A stretch of DNA of 64,000 bases from Tolypeutes matacus (Eukaryota; Chordata; Mammalia; Cingulata; Chlamyphoridae). Within the stretch, counting starts at the first letter, position 1. Each line of letters opens with the position of its first letter. Positions 10,084 through 21,879 of the stretch are shown one piece after another. The notes under the pieces are model-generated. The model saw only the letters and a program-made list of their open reading frames with translations. It was not told the origin of the DNA and made no database searches. Position numbers and translations under genes: made by a program. Location: NCBI GenBank assembly GCA_026826555.1, contig JAKSZT010000089.1:1-64000 (forward strand), written 5' to 3'.

Positions 10084-11836
10084 CTAAAAGAAATTAAAAA
10101 AGATCTAAACAAATGGAAAGACATTCCGTGTTCATGGATTGGAAGAATAAATATCGTGAAGATGTCAATCTTGCCCAAACTGATTTATAGATTCAATGCA
10201 ATACCAATCAAAATCCCAACATCTTACTTTACAGAATTAGAGAAGGCAATTACCAAATTCATCTGGAAGGGTAAGTGCACCCGAATAGCCAAAAGTATTC
10301 TAAAAAAGAAGTGCAATGTGGGAGGAATTTCACTGCCTGACCTTGAAACATATTACAAAGCTACAGTGGTCAAAACAGCATGGTACTGGCATAAAGATAG
10401 ACATATCGATCAGTGGAATAGAATTGAGAGTCCAGAAATAAACCCTCACCTATACAGTCAACTGGTTTTTGACAAACCTCCCAAGCCCACGCTGATGGGA
10501 AAAAACAGTCTCTTCAACAAATGGTGTTGGGAGAACTGGGTATCTATAACCAAAAGAATGAAAGAGGACCCCTATCTCACCCCCTATACAAGAATCAACT
10601 CAAAATGGATCAAAGATCTAAATATAAAAGCCAGGACCATAAAACTACTGGAAGAAAATGTAGGAAACATCTTCAAGACCTTGTAGTAGGTGGTGGTTTC
10701 TTGGACCTCACACCCAAAGCACGTGCAACAAAAGAAAAATTAGATAAATGGGACCTCCTCAAAATTAAACACTTTTACACCTCACAGGACTTTGTCAGAA
10801 GGGTGAAAAGGCAGCCAACTCAATGGGAAAAAATATTTGGAAATCACATATCTGATAAGGGTTTAATATCCAGGATATATAAAGAGATATTACAACTCAA
10901 CAATAAAAAGACAAATGACCCAATTAAAAAATGGGCAAAAGACTTGAATAGAGGGGACGGATGTAGCTCAACTGATTGGGCGTCCGTCTCCCATATGGAG
11001 GGACCTGGGTTCGATACCCGGGACCTCCCGGTAAAAAAAAAAAAAAAAAAAAAAAAACTTGAATAGACATTTCTCCGAAGAAGAAATACAAATGGCAAAA
11101 AAACACATGAAGAAATGCTCAACATCACTAATGATTAGGGAAATGCAAATCAAAACTACAATGAGATATCATTTCACACCTATCAGAATGGCCACTATTA
11201 AAAAGACAGAGAACTACAAGTGTTGGAGAGGATGTGGAGAGATAGGAACACTTCTTCACTGTTGGTGGGAATGCAGGATGGTACAGCCACGGTGGAGGAC
11301 TGTTTGGCAGTTCCTAAAGAAGCTGAATATAGACTTGCCACGTGACCCTGCAATACCACTACTGGGTATATACCCAGAAGAACTGAGAGCAGTGACATGA
11401 ACAGACATCTGCACACCGATGTTCATAGCCACATTATTCACCATTGCCAAAAGCTGGAAACAACCCAGGTGTCCATCAACAGACGAATGGATAAACAAAC
11501 TGTGGTCTATTCACACGATGGAATATTATGCAGCTGTAAGAAGAAATGAAGTCGTAAAGCATATGACAACATGGATGAACCTGGAGGACATTATGTTGAG
11601 TGAAGCAAGCCAGACACAAAAGGACAAATACTGTATGAATGCATTACTATAAACCAAATATATTGTGGAATATAGTTTGATTCACATACACACACACACA
11701 CACACAAATTTACATGTATCCATTACATTTAATTGAGAAATGTATATATTTATTCATCTGTGTTTACTTTTTAGTTTTTAATTGCTTATGTTTTCAATTA
11801 TTAAATGTACAAAATAAAGGTAAAAAAAAAAAACAG
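10084..11836 (+). mobile_element. Young 5'-truncated L1, ORF2 3' part plus 3' UTR
   Basis: Encodes the C-terminal part of L1 ORF2p, in two frames (10156-10686 and 10521-11066 overlap by a shift) and then the Cys-rich tail region (11059-11400: [13 protein letters not shown]), followed by a 3' UTR and poly(A). It contains a (CA)n run near 11690-11706. Flanked by the 13-bp TSD AACATAACTTCTG (10071-10083 and 11837-11849). It is truncated before the reverse-transcriptase core, so it is not autonomous. Very similar to the L1 copies at 42.5-43.2 kb, 56.2-57.4 kb and 59.9-60.5 kb. Confidence 0.95.
10952..11056 (+). repeat. Short DAS-type SINE inside the L1, TSD ACTTGAATAG
   Basis: Short subtype: only the tRNA-like head (GGGGACGGATGTAGCTCAACTG ... 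GACCTCCCGGT) followed directly by poly(A), with no linker. TSD ACTTGAATAG at 10942-10951 and 11057-11066. It interrupts L1 ORF2 and is therefore younger than the L1. Confidence 0.95.
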
Positions 11837-12005
11837 AACATAACTTCTGAGAGTCAAAGGACATTATCAATAAAATGAAAAGAAAACCTAATGAATGGAG
11901 GAAAATATTTGGAAACCATTTTTCTGATAATAGCATAATATGCAGAATATATAAGGAATTACTAAAAATCAACAAAAGGCAAACATCCCAAAGACAAAAC
12001 TGTAA

Positions 12006-12959
12006 ACAATTACATTAATTATAGATTTCCCATGCATCACTGAGTTCTTACCGTCTTGTAATAGTGACATAATTTCTTGTAGTTCACAGAAGAGCATTCT
12101 TCTATGAGTATTATTACCCACAATCCTCATCCACCTCCGGGGTCACTATGTTTTTCAATCCTTGGTTTCTTTCAATTGACATTTACATGCCCAGATCAAC
12201 CCTTTGAGCCCCAGTAACTTATGGACTATAAAACAATATGATAGTATTCTTGGGTCAGTGTCAAAGAAGGTGCTACATCAAGGCTAAGGGTCAATAATAA
12301 GGGATGTGGGTTTTCCTCTGGACTAAGGAAACTTTCAGAGGTTCACTGCAGGGATGGCTGCACAGCTCTGCGATGAAAGTGAGAGCCACCGAGGGCATCC
12401 TGTGGATGGAATGTACTGGGACCGTGTAACACGGTGACCCACGTGGTGGAAGATGGACTGCGGTTAACAGGACACGCAGGAGAGTGCTCTCTCAGGAACT
12501 GCAACAAACGTACGATACTAATACATGGTATTAAAGTGGGGGGGTGGGGCGTATGGAAAAAATACGCCAAACATACCCAGTAGACCACAGTTGGTAACAA
12601 ACGTTTCACAAAAATGTAAGGTTTGGTGAATGTGATGTATGGAATTTGGGTGATGTAAGGGAATTCTGCACATTAGGCATGATTGTTTAGTGAGCTTACA
12701 GCTTCCCTATTTAAATTTTTAAAAAATGAAAATAAAAGAAAATCTGAATACTCTGCATCATGTACTATCTGCAAAGTGATCTGCTCTAACCTAACACAAG
12801 CTGAGGCCGGGAGCCAGTTAGACACTCTGGATTCTGAGTGTATTCAAAGGAGGGAAGTGGGTGTCAGAGAAAGAGCACAGAGGGGCTGACTCTGGGGTGT
12901 CGGGGATGGAGCTGCAGTTGGTGAAGCAGGAAGCCTAGGGGACCCACCTTGCCTGAAGT
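12006..12959. other. No gene seen
   Basis: Intermediate base composition with short scattered open frames only. The 12,540-12,740 stretch resembles L1 3' UTR-type sequence but cannot be assigned. No RNA gene, exon series or tandem array was recognised. Confidence 0.4.
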
Positions 12960-13512
12960 TATGCACGTGGCGGGAATTGCAGGTGAACCAGGGGCAGCTC
13001 TGTCTCCTCATCAGCCTGTTCCCCCAGCCAGGGTGGAAGAGCAACATGGCGGCGGCTTCCCGGCAGGCGCTGCGGCCCCCCCTTCCCGCCAGCCACCATG
13101 GCCACTAAGGGCCACGGCTCGCCCCGCCTAGAACTCCCATTGTTCCTGGCAGGTGCCGCCCCAGCAGGAACCCCCACCTCTCTCCCTCAGACAGGCCTTG
13201 CCTGAGGGGCCTGCGGGGGAAGCACAGCCCTGAGGAGGGGGAGGCCAGGGAGCTGCCTGGGGCCAAGGACAAGAGGAGGCAGGAGGATCCCTCTGTGAAG
13301 GGGAGGCCTGGGGACCCTCCTTGGGCTGAGGTGCGCCTCGGAGCAGGTACTGCAGGAGAAGTGGGGGCAGCTCCGTCCTCCTCAGCCCTTTCCCAGTCAG
13401 GGCAGAAGAGCAGCATGGCGGCCGCTTCCCGGCATTCCCTGCGGGTCCAAGATCCAGCAGCCCCGGCAGCCGCTGGGCACTAAAGCTCGCCCCGCCTTCC
13501 CCTCACATTGAC
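12960..13512. repeat. Tandemly duplicated GC-rich segment with ATGGCGGC motifs
   Basis: Two related blocks about 370 bp apart can be aligned by eye (about 12,970-13,140 and 13,345-13,510). Each has GGGGCAGCTC, a C/T-rich spacer, CAGGG..GAAGAGCA, ATGGCGGC.GCTTCCCGGCA and GCTCGCCCCGCC, in that order. The ATGGCGGC core is at 13,044 and 13,414. On the other strand each reads GCCGCCATG, resembling a YY1 binding site. A GC-rich tail continues to about 13,925, where L1 ORF2 sequence begins. It may be a tandem promoter/monomer array (as in some L1 5' UTRs), an LTR-like duplication, or a local duplication of a CpG-rich promoter. Confidence 0.6.
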
Positions 13513-13924
13513 TCAGCAGCCGCCCCGGCCCTCGGCCCACCAATGGACACTGTGCTTACAGCTCCCAGCAGCCCTATAGCAGGGTGGCCCGAGCTCCTCG
13601 TTGGTCAGCACCTCGGCTGCAAGCCCCAGGCCCTCCACTGGGCTGTCTCCGCCCCTACACGCTCTGCTCATCTTCAGCCCACTGGCCTTGCCCTGGGTCC
13701 CTGCAGTCCTAGAACATGGGAGGCCTGGGCAGACGGGGGGGGGGGGGGGGGAGAAGAGTGAGAAGAGGGGGAAGAAGGGGCGCTGCCTCCCAGGTGGTGG
13801 ATGTGTCCCAGGGGGGTCTTTGCAAGGTGGTGCAGGACCCCCTGCTCTGGATTTACCCATCCAGGTGTGGGCGGGTGTGGAGGGGGGTGTTCCCAGCCTG
13901 GACAGCTGGGGGAGCACGGCTTCT
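13513..13924. other. GC-rich DNA with a long G-run, no gene seen
   Basis: CpG-moderate, GC-rich stretch that continues the duplicated block. A G-run of about 16 at 13,735-13,751 is followed by GA-rich sequence. Open frames here are compositional. Confidence 0.4.
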
Positions 13925-14120
13925 ATAATCAGGAACAAACCAGAGTGCCTGCTTTCACCCTCCTCTTCAACACTGTACTGGAAGTTCTAGCCAGAGCCAT
14001 TAGGCAAGGAAAACTAAATAAAAGGCATCCATATTGGAAAACAATAAGTAAAATCATCACTACTCAAAGAAAACATGATTTTATATGAACTTAAAACTCA
14101 AGGCCAACATTATGAAGACT
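13925..14120 (+). repeat. L1 ORF2 fragment (after the reverse-transcriptase core)
   Basis: The translation contains [19 protein letters not shown], the well-known L1 ORF2 stretch that follows the first RT motifs, then KRHPYWK. It is short, isolated and broken. It sits immediately after GC-rich DNA, so most of the original element between its 5' region and ORF2 would be missing if the two belong together. Confidence 0.85.
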
Positions 14121-14384
14121 GTCTCTCCAAGAAAATAGAAATTACACAACACAAACTCATGGCCTTACAAATAAACAATTAGAAAAGCCAGAAAATTTTG
14201 AGTCAGACAAGCCCCTAAAAGTCGGGTCCCCACCGATTGGGACACGTGTCACTCCTGCAAAGAAAAAACTGCTGGATCCAAGACGGCACATACATTAACG
14301 GAAAAGAAAGGACTGGAACGTCCCTCTCAAGAGGAGTATCGAGGCCCCTCTGTGGAAGTAATTACCCACTACCCTCAGTTACTT

Positions 14385-14640
14385 CTTTTTTTTTTTTAAT
14401 CGCCCCCCTCCCATCTGTCTGCTTGTCTTCCTCAGGAGGCACCTGGAACTGAACCTGGGACCTTCCATGTGGGAGACGAGTGCCCAGATGCTTAAGCCAC
14501 TTCCACTCCTGGCTCGTTGTGCCTCATTACAGATCATCTTCTTTAGGAGGCACCAGGAACCGAACCCGGGACCTTCCATGTGGGAGGCAGGTGCCCAGTT
14601 GCTTGAGCCAGATCTGCTCCCCCCCCCTTGGTTTTTTTTT
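14385..14640 (-). repeat. Dimeric DAS-type SINE
   Basis: Two tRNA-like heads in the same (minus) orientation, each with GGTCCC..GGTTC-type B boxes and 'CTCAAGCA..TGGGC' cores, separated by about 100 bp. T-rich on the left (14,387-14,399), which is the A-tail of the minus-strand element. It interrupts or borders the retroviral relic that follows. Confidence 0.85.
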
Positions 14641-16844
14641 ATTTGGTTAGAAGAAATTACTTTACAAGTCAAAGGGCTCCACATTTCCCACTGACACGGG
14701 GCAACTCATTCAATGCTGGATAACAATCCATTCCTTGACTGCCTTCCGAGGAGGCATCAAAACCTCACCTTTGATAATTTAACCCATAATTTACTTTCTA
14801 AATCACCAGACATTTCCAGAGGGCCTCTCAAGGACAAACTTAAATTTCTTCTCAGTCCTACTCCAGGGAGCATTTATTGAGGAAACTGTCTCATATATTG
14901 GGTTATCAAGATCAACTTTCCCCTAAAGCTCTCGTTTCACAAGTCCCCATCTCATCTCCATCCCCCATGTTCTCTTTAACAGCTTTATCTGATTTCCCAG
15001 AAATCCTCTGTCATGTCGACCTCACCAGCCTAGCATCAACCTGAGGAACTAAACAACCAATTATGCAATTGTCCCCCTTCTTGGTGGTAAAAATTCCACT
15101 ATATTGGACATATATGATGTACAGATACCCTGATAGTAAAAAATTTCCCCTCCCAAAAAAAAAAAAAAAAAAAAATAGCTAGGATGTTTCTTGGGTCTCA
15201 TGGGATTTTTTTCCCATCTGTGGATACCTCATTTTTCCGTGACTGTTTCACTTCATTATGCTGCGTGGCTGAGGCATCAGTTCCTGAGCATTAATTCGGG
15301 GCTCACCAGCTGAACAGGTGTGGGAATGTATTAAATGATCACCTTTATCACCCCAACCCTTGGACTTCCTGACTACACTTTACCTCCTCACTGATGGGCA
15401 TGAACCACAGGTCTACCAATGTGGATGTAGTTGATTCTGTATGTTTTCCAAATGCATTAAAGCCTCCCCTTGTAAAAGTACTATGGCAGTTCAGTTGCTA
15501 AAGTGTGTCTTGAATGGATTCTTCCTACCTTGGAAACCTCTTCTACTATTTCAAATTGGAAGAGGTCTCATTTCACAGGTAAATTCATACAAGAAATAAA
15601 ATGTCCATGTACATTAGCCAAAGGTTTCATTACCTTTTATCTTCCACAGTTATCAAGTGCTATTGATAGGGCTGATGAAATCCTAAACCTTAAGTTAGCT
15701 AAGTTATCTGAAGAACTGGACTCACCTTGGCCAGCAGTGCTGTCTAATGCCCTTTGGACTTTAGGCCTTCACCCACATCCATCCATATCCATAGTCTAGT
15801 CCCTTCACCCACATAGTCTAGTCCCCTTTGAAACCATCACAGGAAGACCTAGGGGAAGGGCCTATGAGTCCCTACTAGCAGAAGACTAAATTTTTACTCC
15901 AGCAGACATCCTCAAGTACTGCCAGACACTAATCAAGTACACCCACTCCTATAACCAACAAGTTAGGGCAGCCTCCCCATTTGCAATCAGTGGCCAAACG
16001 GGGTGCATGACCCACAGGTAGAAAAGCCTGGTGTTTTGAACATCGTCCATGAAAAACTAACCATGAACCCAGATGGGGAAGACCTTCTACTGTTTTACTC
16101 ATTTAAAACTACTGTTACATTACAGCATGTTCAACCTTGGATCCTTGTTTCACAGTTTAAACAATTAAAAATTATTCAGACTGGTAAAGCACTCCAAGAG
16201 GAGACCTCAAACGAAGCTTCCCCAGGAGCATGCAGAGGTGGATGGCACCTAAAGTAGACAGTTTTCACCCAGACCTTTGGAAGAAGTGGATGATGTCATG
16301 ACGGGGTCAGTTTTCACCCAATGGCACAGAACAAGACCAGATATTCTTACCTGCTGCCCTGTCTTTCTTCTCTCCACCTATCTAAGCATTTGTTACTCAT
16401 CCTCTACCCACAACATGTCAAATCTCCATCCTCAACAACACCCTTCCTCCACCATGATTTTCTCTTCTCTCCTCTTTACCTATTCTGGCCTATGTACTCC
16501 TGCCATAAGCACGATTCCTTCACCCTCCTATCAGACCATATAGCAAATGAAACCAATCCCAGTAACTGCTCACTGTTTGTTCCCCACTTACCCCCCAAAC
16601 GGGTATTCCTCTAGTAACCGTCCCCTTCACACTTGTGGACTGACCCTGACAGGAAACCTCAGAGGCCAAGACAGATCTCCCTTCTGTAATGACTCTGGGC
16701 TGCACCTCAGGAGTTACTGACTGTGATTACAATGTGGCCTCTTTAACCCAAGAAACATGGATTTCACTAGGAACCAGGTTCTATACAGCAAGACTCCTTC
16801 CAACCTCATGAGACGGGAACATACTTTAGGACCCCACTCAAAGA
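14641..16844 (+). pseudogene. Endogenous retrovirus (class I-like) pol/env relic
   Basis: Degraded internal retroviral sequence. Around 15,500-15,800 an open frame reads like the integrase core domain: an HFTG motif, then a LAKLSEE segment and a WP..L.NALW stretch before the end of pol. About 16,060-16,250 resembles the integrase C-terminal region (PW..VSQFK). The following 16,280-16,800 is Ser/Thr/Pro-rich with scattered Asn-X-Ser/Thr and could be the start of env. Stops and frameshifts interrupt all frames. No flanking LTRs were identified, no gag was recognised, and the part before about 15,380 is only tentatively retroviral. It ends abruptly at the degenerate telomere-like tract. Confidence 0.7.
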
Positions 16845-17038
16845 TAAACCCTAACTCTTACCACAATCTCCAACCCTTAACCCCCAACATTCAATCCCCA
16901 ACCATTAAACCCTAAACCCTCTAACCCCCTAATCTTCTAACCCTATAACCCTAACCTTCTATGCCTAATCCCCACCCCCAACTATCTCCCCACCCCTTAA
17001 CACCCTAAACCCAAGCCCTTAACCCCAAACCCTTAACC
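16845..17038. repeat. Degenerate telomere-like C-rich array
   Basis: About 195 bp of imperfect units of the form AACCCTTAACCCC, AAACCCTAAACCC, ACCCTATAACCC and similar. The C-rich strand is on +, the same orientation as the array at 6.7 kb. Almost no perfect hexamers remain in tandem, so it is either older or independent. It is bounded by the retroviral relic on the left and SINEs on the right. Confidence 0.75.
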
Positions 17039-17117
17039 ATGGCTCTGGTACCAGTTCCCCAGAAGCTAATAGATCCAGTGTTCATGAATCAAAAGACCGA
17101 CATTATTAAGATAGCAA

Positions 17118-17516
17118 TACTGGAAAGTGATTGTGGCTCAAGCAGTTGGGTGCCTGCCTACCACATCGAAGGTCCCAGGTTCGGTTCCCAGTGCCTCCAA
17201 AAAGACAAACAAGACAGCAAGTAGACGCAATGGGCTGGTGTGCCAAGCTGATACAACAAGGTGATGCAATGAGATAACGCAATGAGGAAACACAATGAGA
17301 GACACAACTACTAGGGAGCGGAGGTGGCTCAAGCGATTAGGTTCCTCCTTCCCACATTAGAGGTCCCGGATTCGGTTCCCGGTGCCTCCTAAAGAAAAGA
17401 AAAAGGACGACTAGCAGAGTCAGAGAGCACACAACGAAGAGACACAGAGGGCAGACAGTGAGCGCAAACAATGGTGGTGGGGGGAATAAATAAATCTTAA
17501 AAAAAAAAAAAAAGGT
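17118..17516 (+). repeat. Composite DAS-type SINE (two tRNA-like heads)
   Basis: Two heads in tandem (about 17,128-17,200 and 17,314-17,390), each with GTGGCTCAAGC and GGTTCGGTTCCC.GTGCCTCC. Between and after them is an AAGACAGCAAG..GCAA..ACAACAAG-type body and a final TAAATAAATCTT poly(A). Matches the longer composite copies at 29.5, 39.2, 49.1 and 63.4 kb. Confidence 0.85.
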
Positions 17517-19189
17517 TATCAATAATGCCTAAAGGGGCCTACAAGTTCAATGCAATCCCTATAAAATTTCAGATAGCATTTGCAAAAATTGTAAAGCTGA
17601 TCATAAAATTCATATAGCACTTAAGGGGCACTGGATAAGCAAAACAGTCTTGAAAGAAGGCAACGCACTACAAAAAAAGAAAACATGGCTAAAATGGACT
17701 TCATCAAATTTAAAAAAACATTTGAGAGCAAATGGCCTTTGAGAGCCAAAGGACATCATCAATAAAGTAAAAAGAAAACCTAACAAATGGAAAAAAAATA
17801 TTTGTAATCCATACTTCTGGTAATGGTATAATACACAGAATATATAAGGAATTACCAAAACTCAACAAAGACAAACATCCCAATTTAAAAATGAGAAAAA
17901 GGGCTTGAGTAGACATATCTTCCAAAAATATATACAAATGACCAATAAGCACATAAAGAGAAGCTCGACATCATTAGCCATTAGAGAAATGAAAATAAGA
18001 TACCAAATTACAAATGAGATGCCACTACACATAATCTAGATGGCTGTTTAGAAAAAAAAAAAAAAAAGGTAAAAAGTGTTTTTGAGAATGTTGAAAGAGG
18101 GAACCCTTGTACATTGTTGGTGAGATTATAAAATGGTGCAGTGAGAAAATTAAACACAGGATTACCATATAAGCTGGCAGTTCTACTCCTAGGTATATAC
18201 CCCAAAGAATTGAAAGCAGGGTCTCAACCAGGTATCTGTTCACCAATATTCATGGCAGCATTATTCAGAATAACCTAGGGAAGCGGCTGTGGCTCAATCA
18301 GTAGGGCTCCCGTTTACCATATGGGAGGCCCCGGGTTCGGTTCCCGGGGCCTCCTGGTGAGGGCAAGCCCGCCCGCACGGCGTGGTTAGCTGACCCAGCA
18401 AGCACAAGCAGCAAAGGGGGGGATAAATGAATAAATAAATAAAATCTTTAAAAAAAAAAAAAGAATAGCCTAAAGGTGGAAATACTCCAACAGTCCATCA
18501 ACACATGAAAGGATAAATAAGGTACACATACAAATGGAATATCAATCAATAACAAAAAGGAATGAAGTGCGAGCACATGCAAAAACATGGTAAACCTTGG
18601 GGACATTGAATTGAATGAAAAAAGACATACACAAAAGGGCAAATGTTGTGTGATTGCTATCACATGAAAGCAATTCAGAGACATGAAGCAGAGTGATGGT
18701 TACGAGGGGGGTGGGGAGGGGAGGAAGAGGAGTTACTGCTAAAGGGGCATCATGAGTCCTTGTTGGGATGATGAAGAGAGTCTGGAAATGGTGGTCAACA
18801 TTATAAAATATTGTCAATGTACTTCATGTCACAGTATTGCCAACTGATAAAGGTTAAAATGATTTTTAGGTTATGTATATTTTCCCACAATTGAAAGAAA
18901 AAAATCACACAAGGTAATAGCCACATTAGTAGGATGATAGATAAAAAAGACATAATCCCCTCAATTGTCTCAAAAAATGCTTTCAAAAAATTCCAACACC
19001 CGTTCATGATAAAAAAACATTTCCAACGCTGGGAATAGAAGGGAACTTCCTCAATATGATAAAGTGAATTAATGAAAAATCCACAGCTAAGATTAAACTA
19101 AATGCTAAACACTGAAAGATTTTTCCCTAAGATCAAAAGAACAAGACTTCATCAAAATTAAAAACTTTTGTGCATGAAAGAACATTATC
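17517..19189 (+). repeat. Old L1 fragments (ORF2 3' end and 3' UTR)
   Basis: Sense L1 sequence: 'CAATCCCTATAAAATTTC' (17,553), ATGGACTTCATCAAA (17,694), and the ORF2 C-terminal region with several frame breaks up to about 18,860. A second L1 ORF2 piece follows at about 18,900-19,180 ('CTCAATATGATAAA'). It hosts the SINE at 18278-18461. Confidence 0.75.
18278..18461 (+). repeat. DAS-type SINE, TSD AGAATA(A/G)CCTA
   Basis: GGGAAGCGGCTGTGGCTCAATCAG subtype with full linker and A-rich tail. TSDs at 18267-18277 and 18462-18472 differ by one base. Confidence 0.93.
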
Positions 19190-20760
19190 AGGGACGAAGG
19201 ACAACTACCACACCGAGAAACCAAGAGAATCTACAACTGCAAGCAAGAGAGTCCCAGCCATCTGCCCTATGGGATTGCAGCCCCCTCTCAATTAGAGGAG
19301 GAGTGGACATCACCATCCCAGAATCCTCAGGATTAGGGAATTAACTCTGGACTAAAGTAGACTTACTGGTATTCTACTATAGACTTACTGTGATTCTAGC
19401 AACAGAAGAAATTACATCACTGATGGAGGCAGTGGCCACTAGAGGTTCTGGGGGTAGGGAGAGGGAAACACAGGTGTAATGTGGGGGCATTTTTGGGGCC
19501 TGGGAATTGTCCTGAATGACATTGCATTGACAGATACAGGCCATTATATATCTTGCCATAACTTACAAAAATGTGTGAGAGAAAACTTTAAACTATACTG
19601 TAAACAATAATCCACACTGAGAGGCAATGCTCCAATATGTGTTCATCAATTATTACAAAAGTACCACACTAATGAAGGATGCTGTTAATGTGCGAAAGTG
19701 TGGGAGGGGTAGGGAGTGGGGCATATGGGAATCCCATATACTTTTTATGTAACATTTATGTAATTTAAGAATCTTTTAAAAAATAAAAAAATTTTTAAAT
19801 TAAAAAAAAAATTTAAATACCATAATAGACTCCCCAAAAAAGTACATTATCAAGAAAGTAAAAAGAAAACCTAAAAAAATAGGAAAATATACTTATAAAT
19901 TATATATATGATGAGAGTTTAACATCCCAAACATGCAGGGTACTACTAAAAGTCAACAACAAAAGCACAAATATCACAATTAAAAAAACAGGCAGATGAT
20001 TGAAAGGACATTTTCCAAATGAGATATACCAATGAGAAATAAGCACATGAAAAGTTGCTAAACATCATTAGCCATTAGAGAAATACAAATGAAAAAGGAA
20101 AACCGAGCACCCTTTTAAAATGGAAAATAATTATTGAAGCAGATGTAAGAATAATCAAAACCCTCATGCATTTCTGGGAGAAATTTAAAATGGTGAAGTC
20201 ACTGTGGATCCAGTTTGGTGAGACCTCAATTAGTTAAATATAGAATTTCCATATGATTTAGCAATTACACTCCTACTTATATGCTGATGCTTAAAAATAT
20301 GTATTCAAATAAAATCTTAACCAGGAATGATTTTAGCATCATTATTTGCAATAGCCAAAGGTGGAAGCAACTCAAATGTCCATGAACTAATGAATAAACT
20401 AAATAGTATATACACACACTGGAACTCTATACAGCTATTAAAAGGAATGGGATTCTGATAAGAGTTAAAACACGCATGAACCATAAAAGCATTATGCTGA
20501 GTGAAATAAGCAAGAAGCAACAATACTGCAGAATTGCACTTATATGAACTCTGTAGAATAAGGAACTTCACATAGACAAAATGTAGATCCCCAGTGAGCA
20601 TGGGCTTGGGGAGGGTGATGGGGAGAAAGAGTTTCTGTTTTGTGTGATGGAAAATCTTTGGTAATTGTGGGAGCTCACGATAGCACAACATTATGAATGG
20701 AAGCAATATCACAGAATTGTACACTTACAAATGGTTAAAATGGAGGAAAACAAAGACAAG
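19190..20760 (+). repeat. Old L1 3' UTR followed by another old L1 3' end
   Basis: The 19,190-19,800 part shares order and words with 49.7-50.45 kb (GTACCACACTAATG, ATATGGGAATCCC, AATAAA-type end), identifying it as the 3' UTR of an old L1 subfamily. From about 19,810 a separate L1 3' part starts ('CATTATCAAGAAAGTAAAAAGAAAACC') and runs through degenerate ORF2 C-terminal sequence to about 20,750. No open frame. Confidence 0.65.
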
Positions 20761-21004
20761 GCAAAGGACTGTGAGTGGTTTGCTCCTGTGGAGTCCAGAC
20801 TACTCAGCTGTGGTTACAGAACAAGGAGTCAGTGCCTCAGTGCTGGGTTGGAAGTGGTAGAAAATCACCCTCTATGCAGAGACTGCATAGAATTACTTCA
20901 ATACAGGTGAGAATATTTTCAAAAAGATATGGAGAAAATACTAATTTGGTGTGCCCTGAAGTAGAATCTCCAAACTTGGGTTACCTCTGTGGTGGGAAAA
21001 AACC

Positions 21005-21130
21005 ATGTTGAGAGACACGACAAAGCAGAGAGCAGAGGTTCCCGGTGCCCTCTAGAGAAGATGGGCGGGCACGGCAAATGCAAACAACGAGGGGGTGGGG
21101 AGAGATAAATGAATCTTTAAAAAAGAAAAG
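21005..21130 (+). repeat. Truncated DAS-type SINE body
   Basis: Contains GGTTCCCGGTGCC, then AAGATGGGCGGGCACGGCAAATGCAAACAA and a TAAATGAATCTTT A-rich tail, but the tRNA-like head is missing. It is embedded in old L1-like sequence. Confidence 0.6.
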
Positions 21131-21289
21131 GAATGGGGTTCTGATACAAGCTGCAACATGGATGAAACTGAAATGTGTAAGACACAAAAATATTGCATAG
21201 CTGGACTTATATGAAGTTTTACCTGCCTTTATTACCTGTCTTTTTTATCTATCTGGTAAGAAGAATGGGTGCCCCTGCCCAGTAGATGG

Positions 21290-21634
21290 GCCTCCAGCCC
21301 CTTCCTCAGTCCCCTGCTCAGCCCCTGGTGACCTCTCCTCCTCTGAACCAGCCCATGGTCCACTCCTGTGATGTCACGTGTGTGCTGGGCCCAAGCAGAG
21401 ATGCCAAAGGGAAATTGCCTCAAAAGGGAAAAGTCTCCTCAGTGGACCAGGCTGCAGGGCCTCGTTCTGACAGCAAATGCAGCCCGGGATCACCAGCAGC
21501 CAGCCTTTAGGAAGAAAGCACTGCTTTGATGATGCCTTGATTTGGACATTTTTCAGCTTCTGTGAGCTAAGTCCTCATTGTTTGAGCCTCATTGTTTATG
21601 GTATCTGCTTTCTGCAGCCTAGCAAACTAAAACA
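21290..21634 (+). mobile_element. Possible MaLR-type LTR
   Basis: The 3' part ('GATGCCTTGATTTGGACATTTTTCAGC' then 'GCAGCCTAGCAAACTAAAACA') follows the layout of mammalian apparent LTR retrotransposon LTR ends and ends in CA at 21,634. The 5' boundary is uncertain. No TSD was found. Confidence 0.45.
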
Positions 21635-21879
21635 GCCTCCATATACCATGGAATTGGGAGACATTTCATGAAGCACAATTCAACGGTTCCCAGTCCTTAC
21701 ATTAGCTTTAATCTTTTGTGCACAGGACTTGCCTCTCAGAAATCATGGAGCATATTTGCAGCTTTTATGAGCCATGGAAGCGTTTCTAACATTTGGAGTT
21801 GCTAACATTTGGCCTAAGTCAAGGGAAAAATAGCTCATATCAATCACTGAGTTGCCTAAGTTTTAGTTCTGTAAACCAC

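Larger units (their letters stand above)
8381..12005 (+). repeat. Old L1 fragment interrupted by a solo LTR and a younger L1
   Basis: Decayed L1 ORF1/ORF2 sequence in the sense orientation. Phrases typical of ORF2 occur around 9,060-9,210 ('CAATCCCTATCAAAATTC', 'GCAAAGCAATCTTGAAAGAA'). The same element continues after each insertion: 9,640-10,083 resumes from 9,209, and 11,850-12,005 resumes from 10,083. It is the genomic target for the LTR at 9216-9633 and the L1 at 10084-11836. No open frame is preserved. Confidence 0.75.

Noticed and set aside
15503..15799. Host zinc-finger or enzyme gene
   Set aside because: The residues match the retroviral integrase core and the neighbouring sequence also looks like degraded pol/env.
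18290..18360. Functional tRNA genes at SINE heads
   Set aside because: Promoter boxes are present but the cloverleaf is not conserved, and the units have A-tails and TSDs, so they are SINEs.
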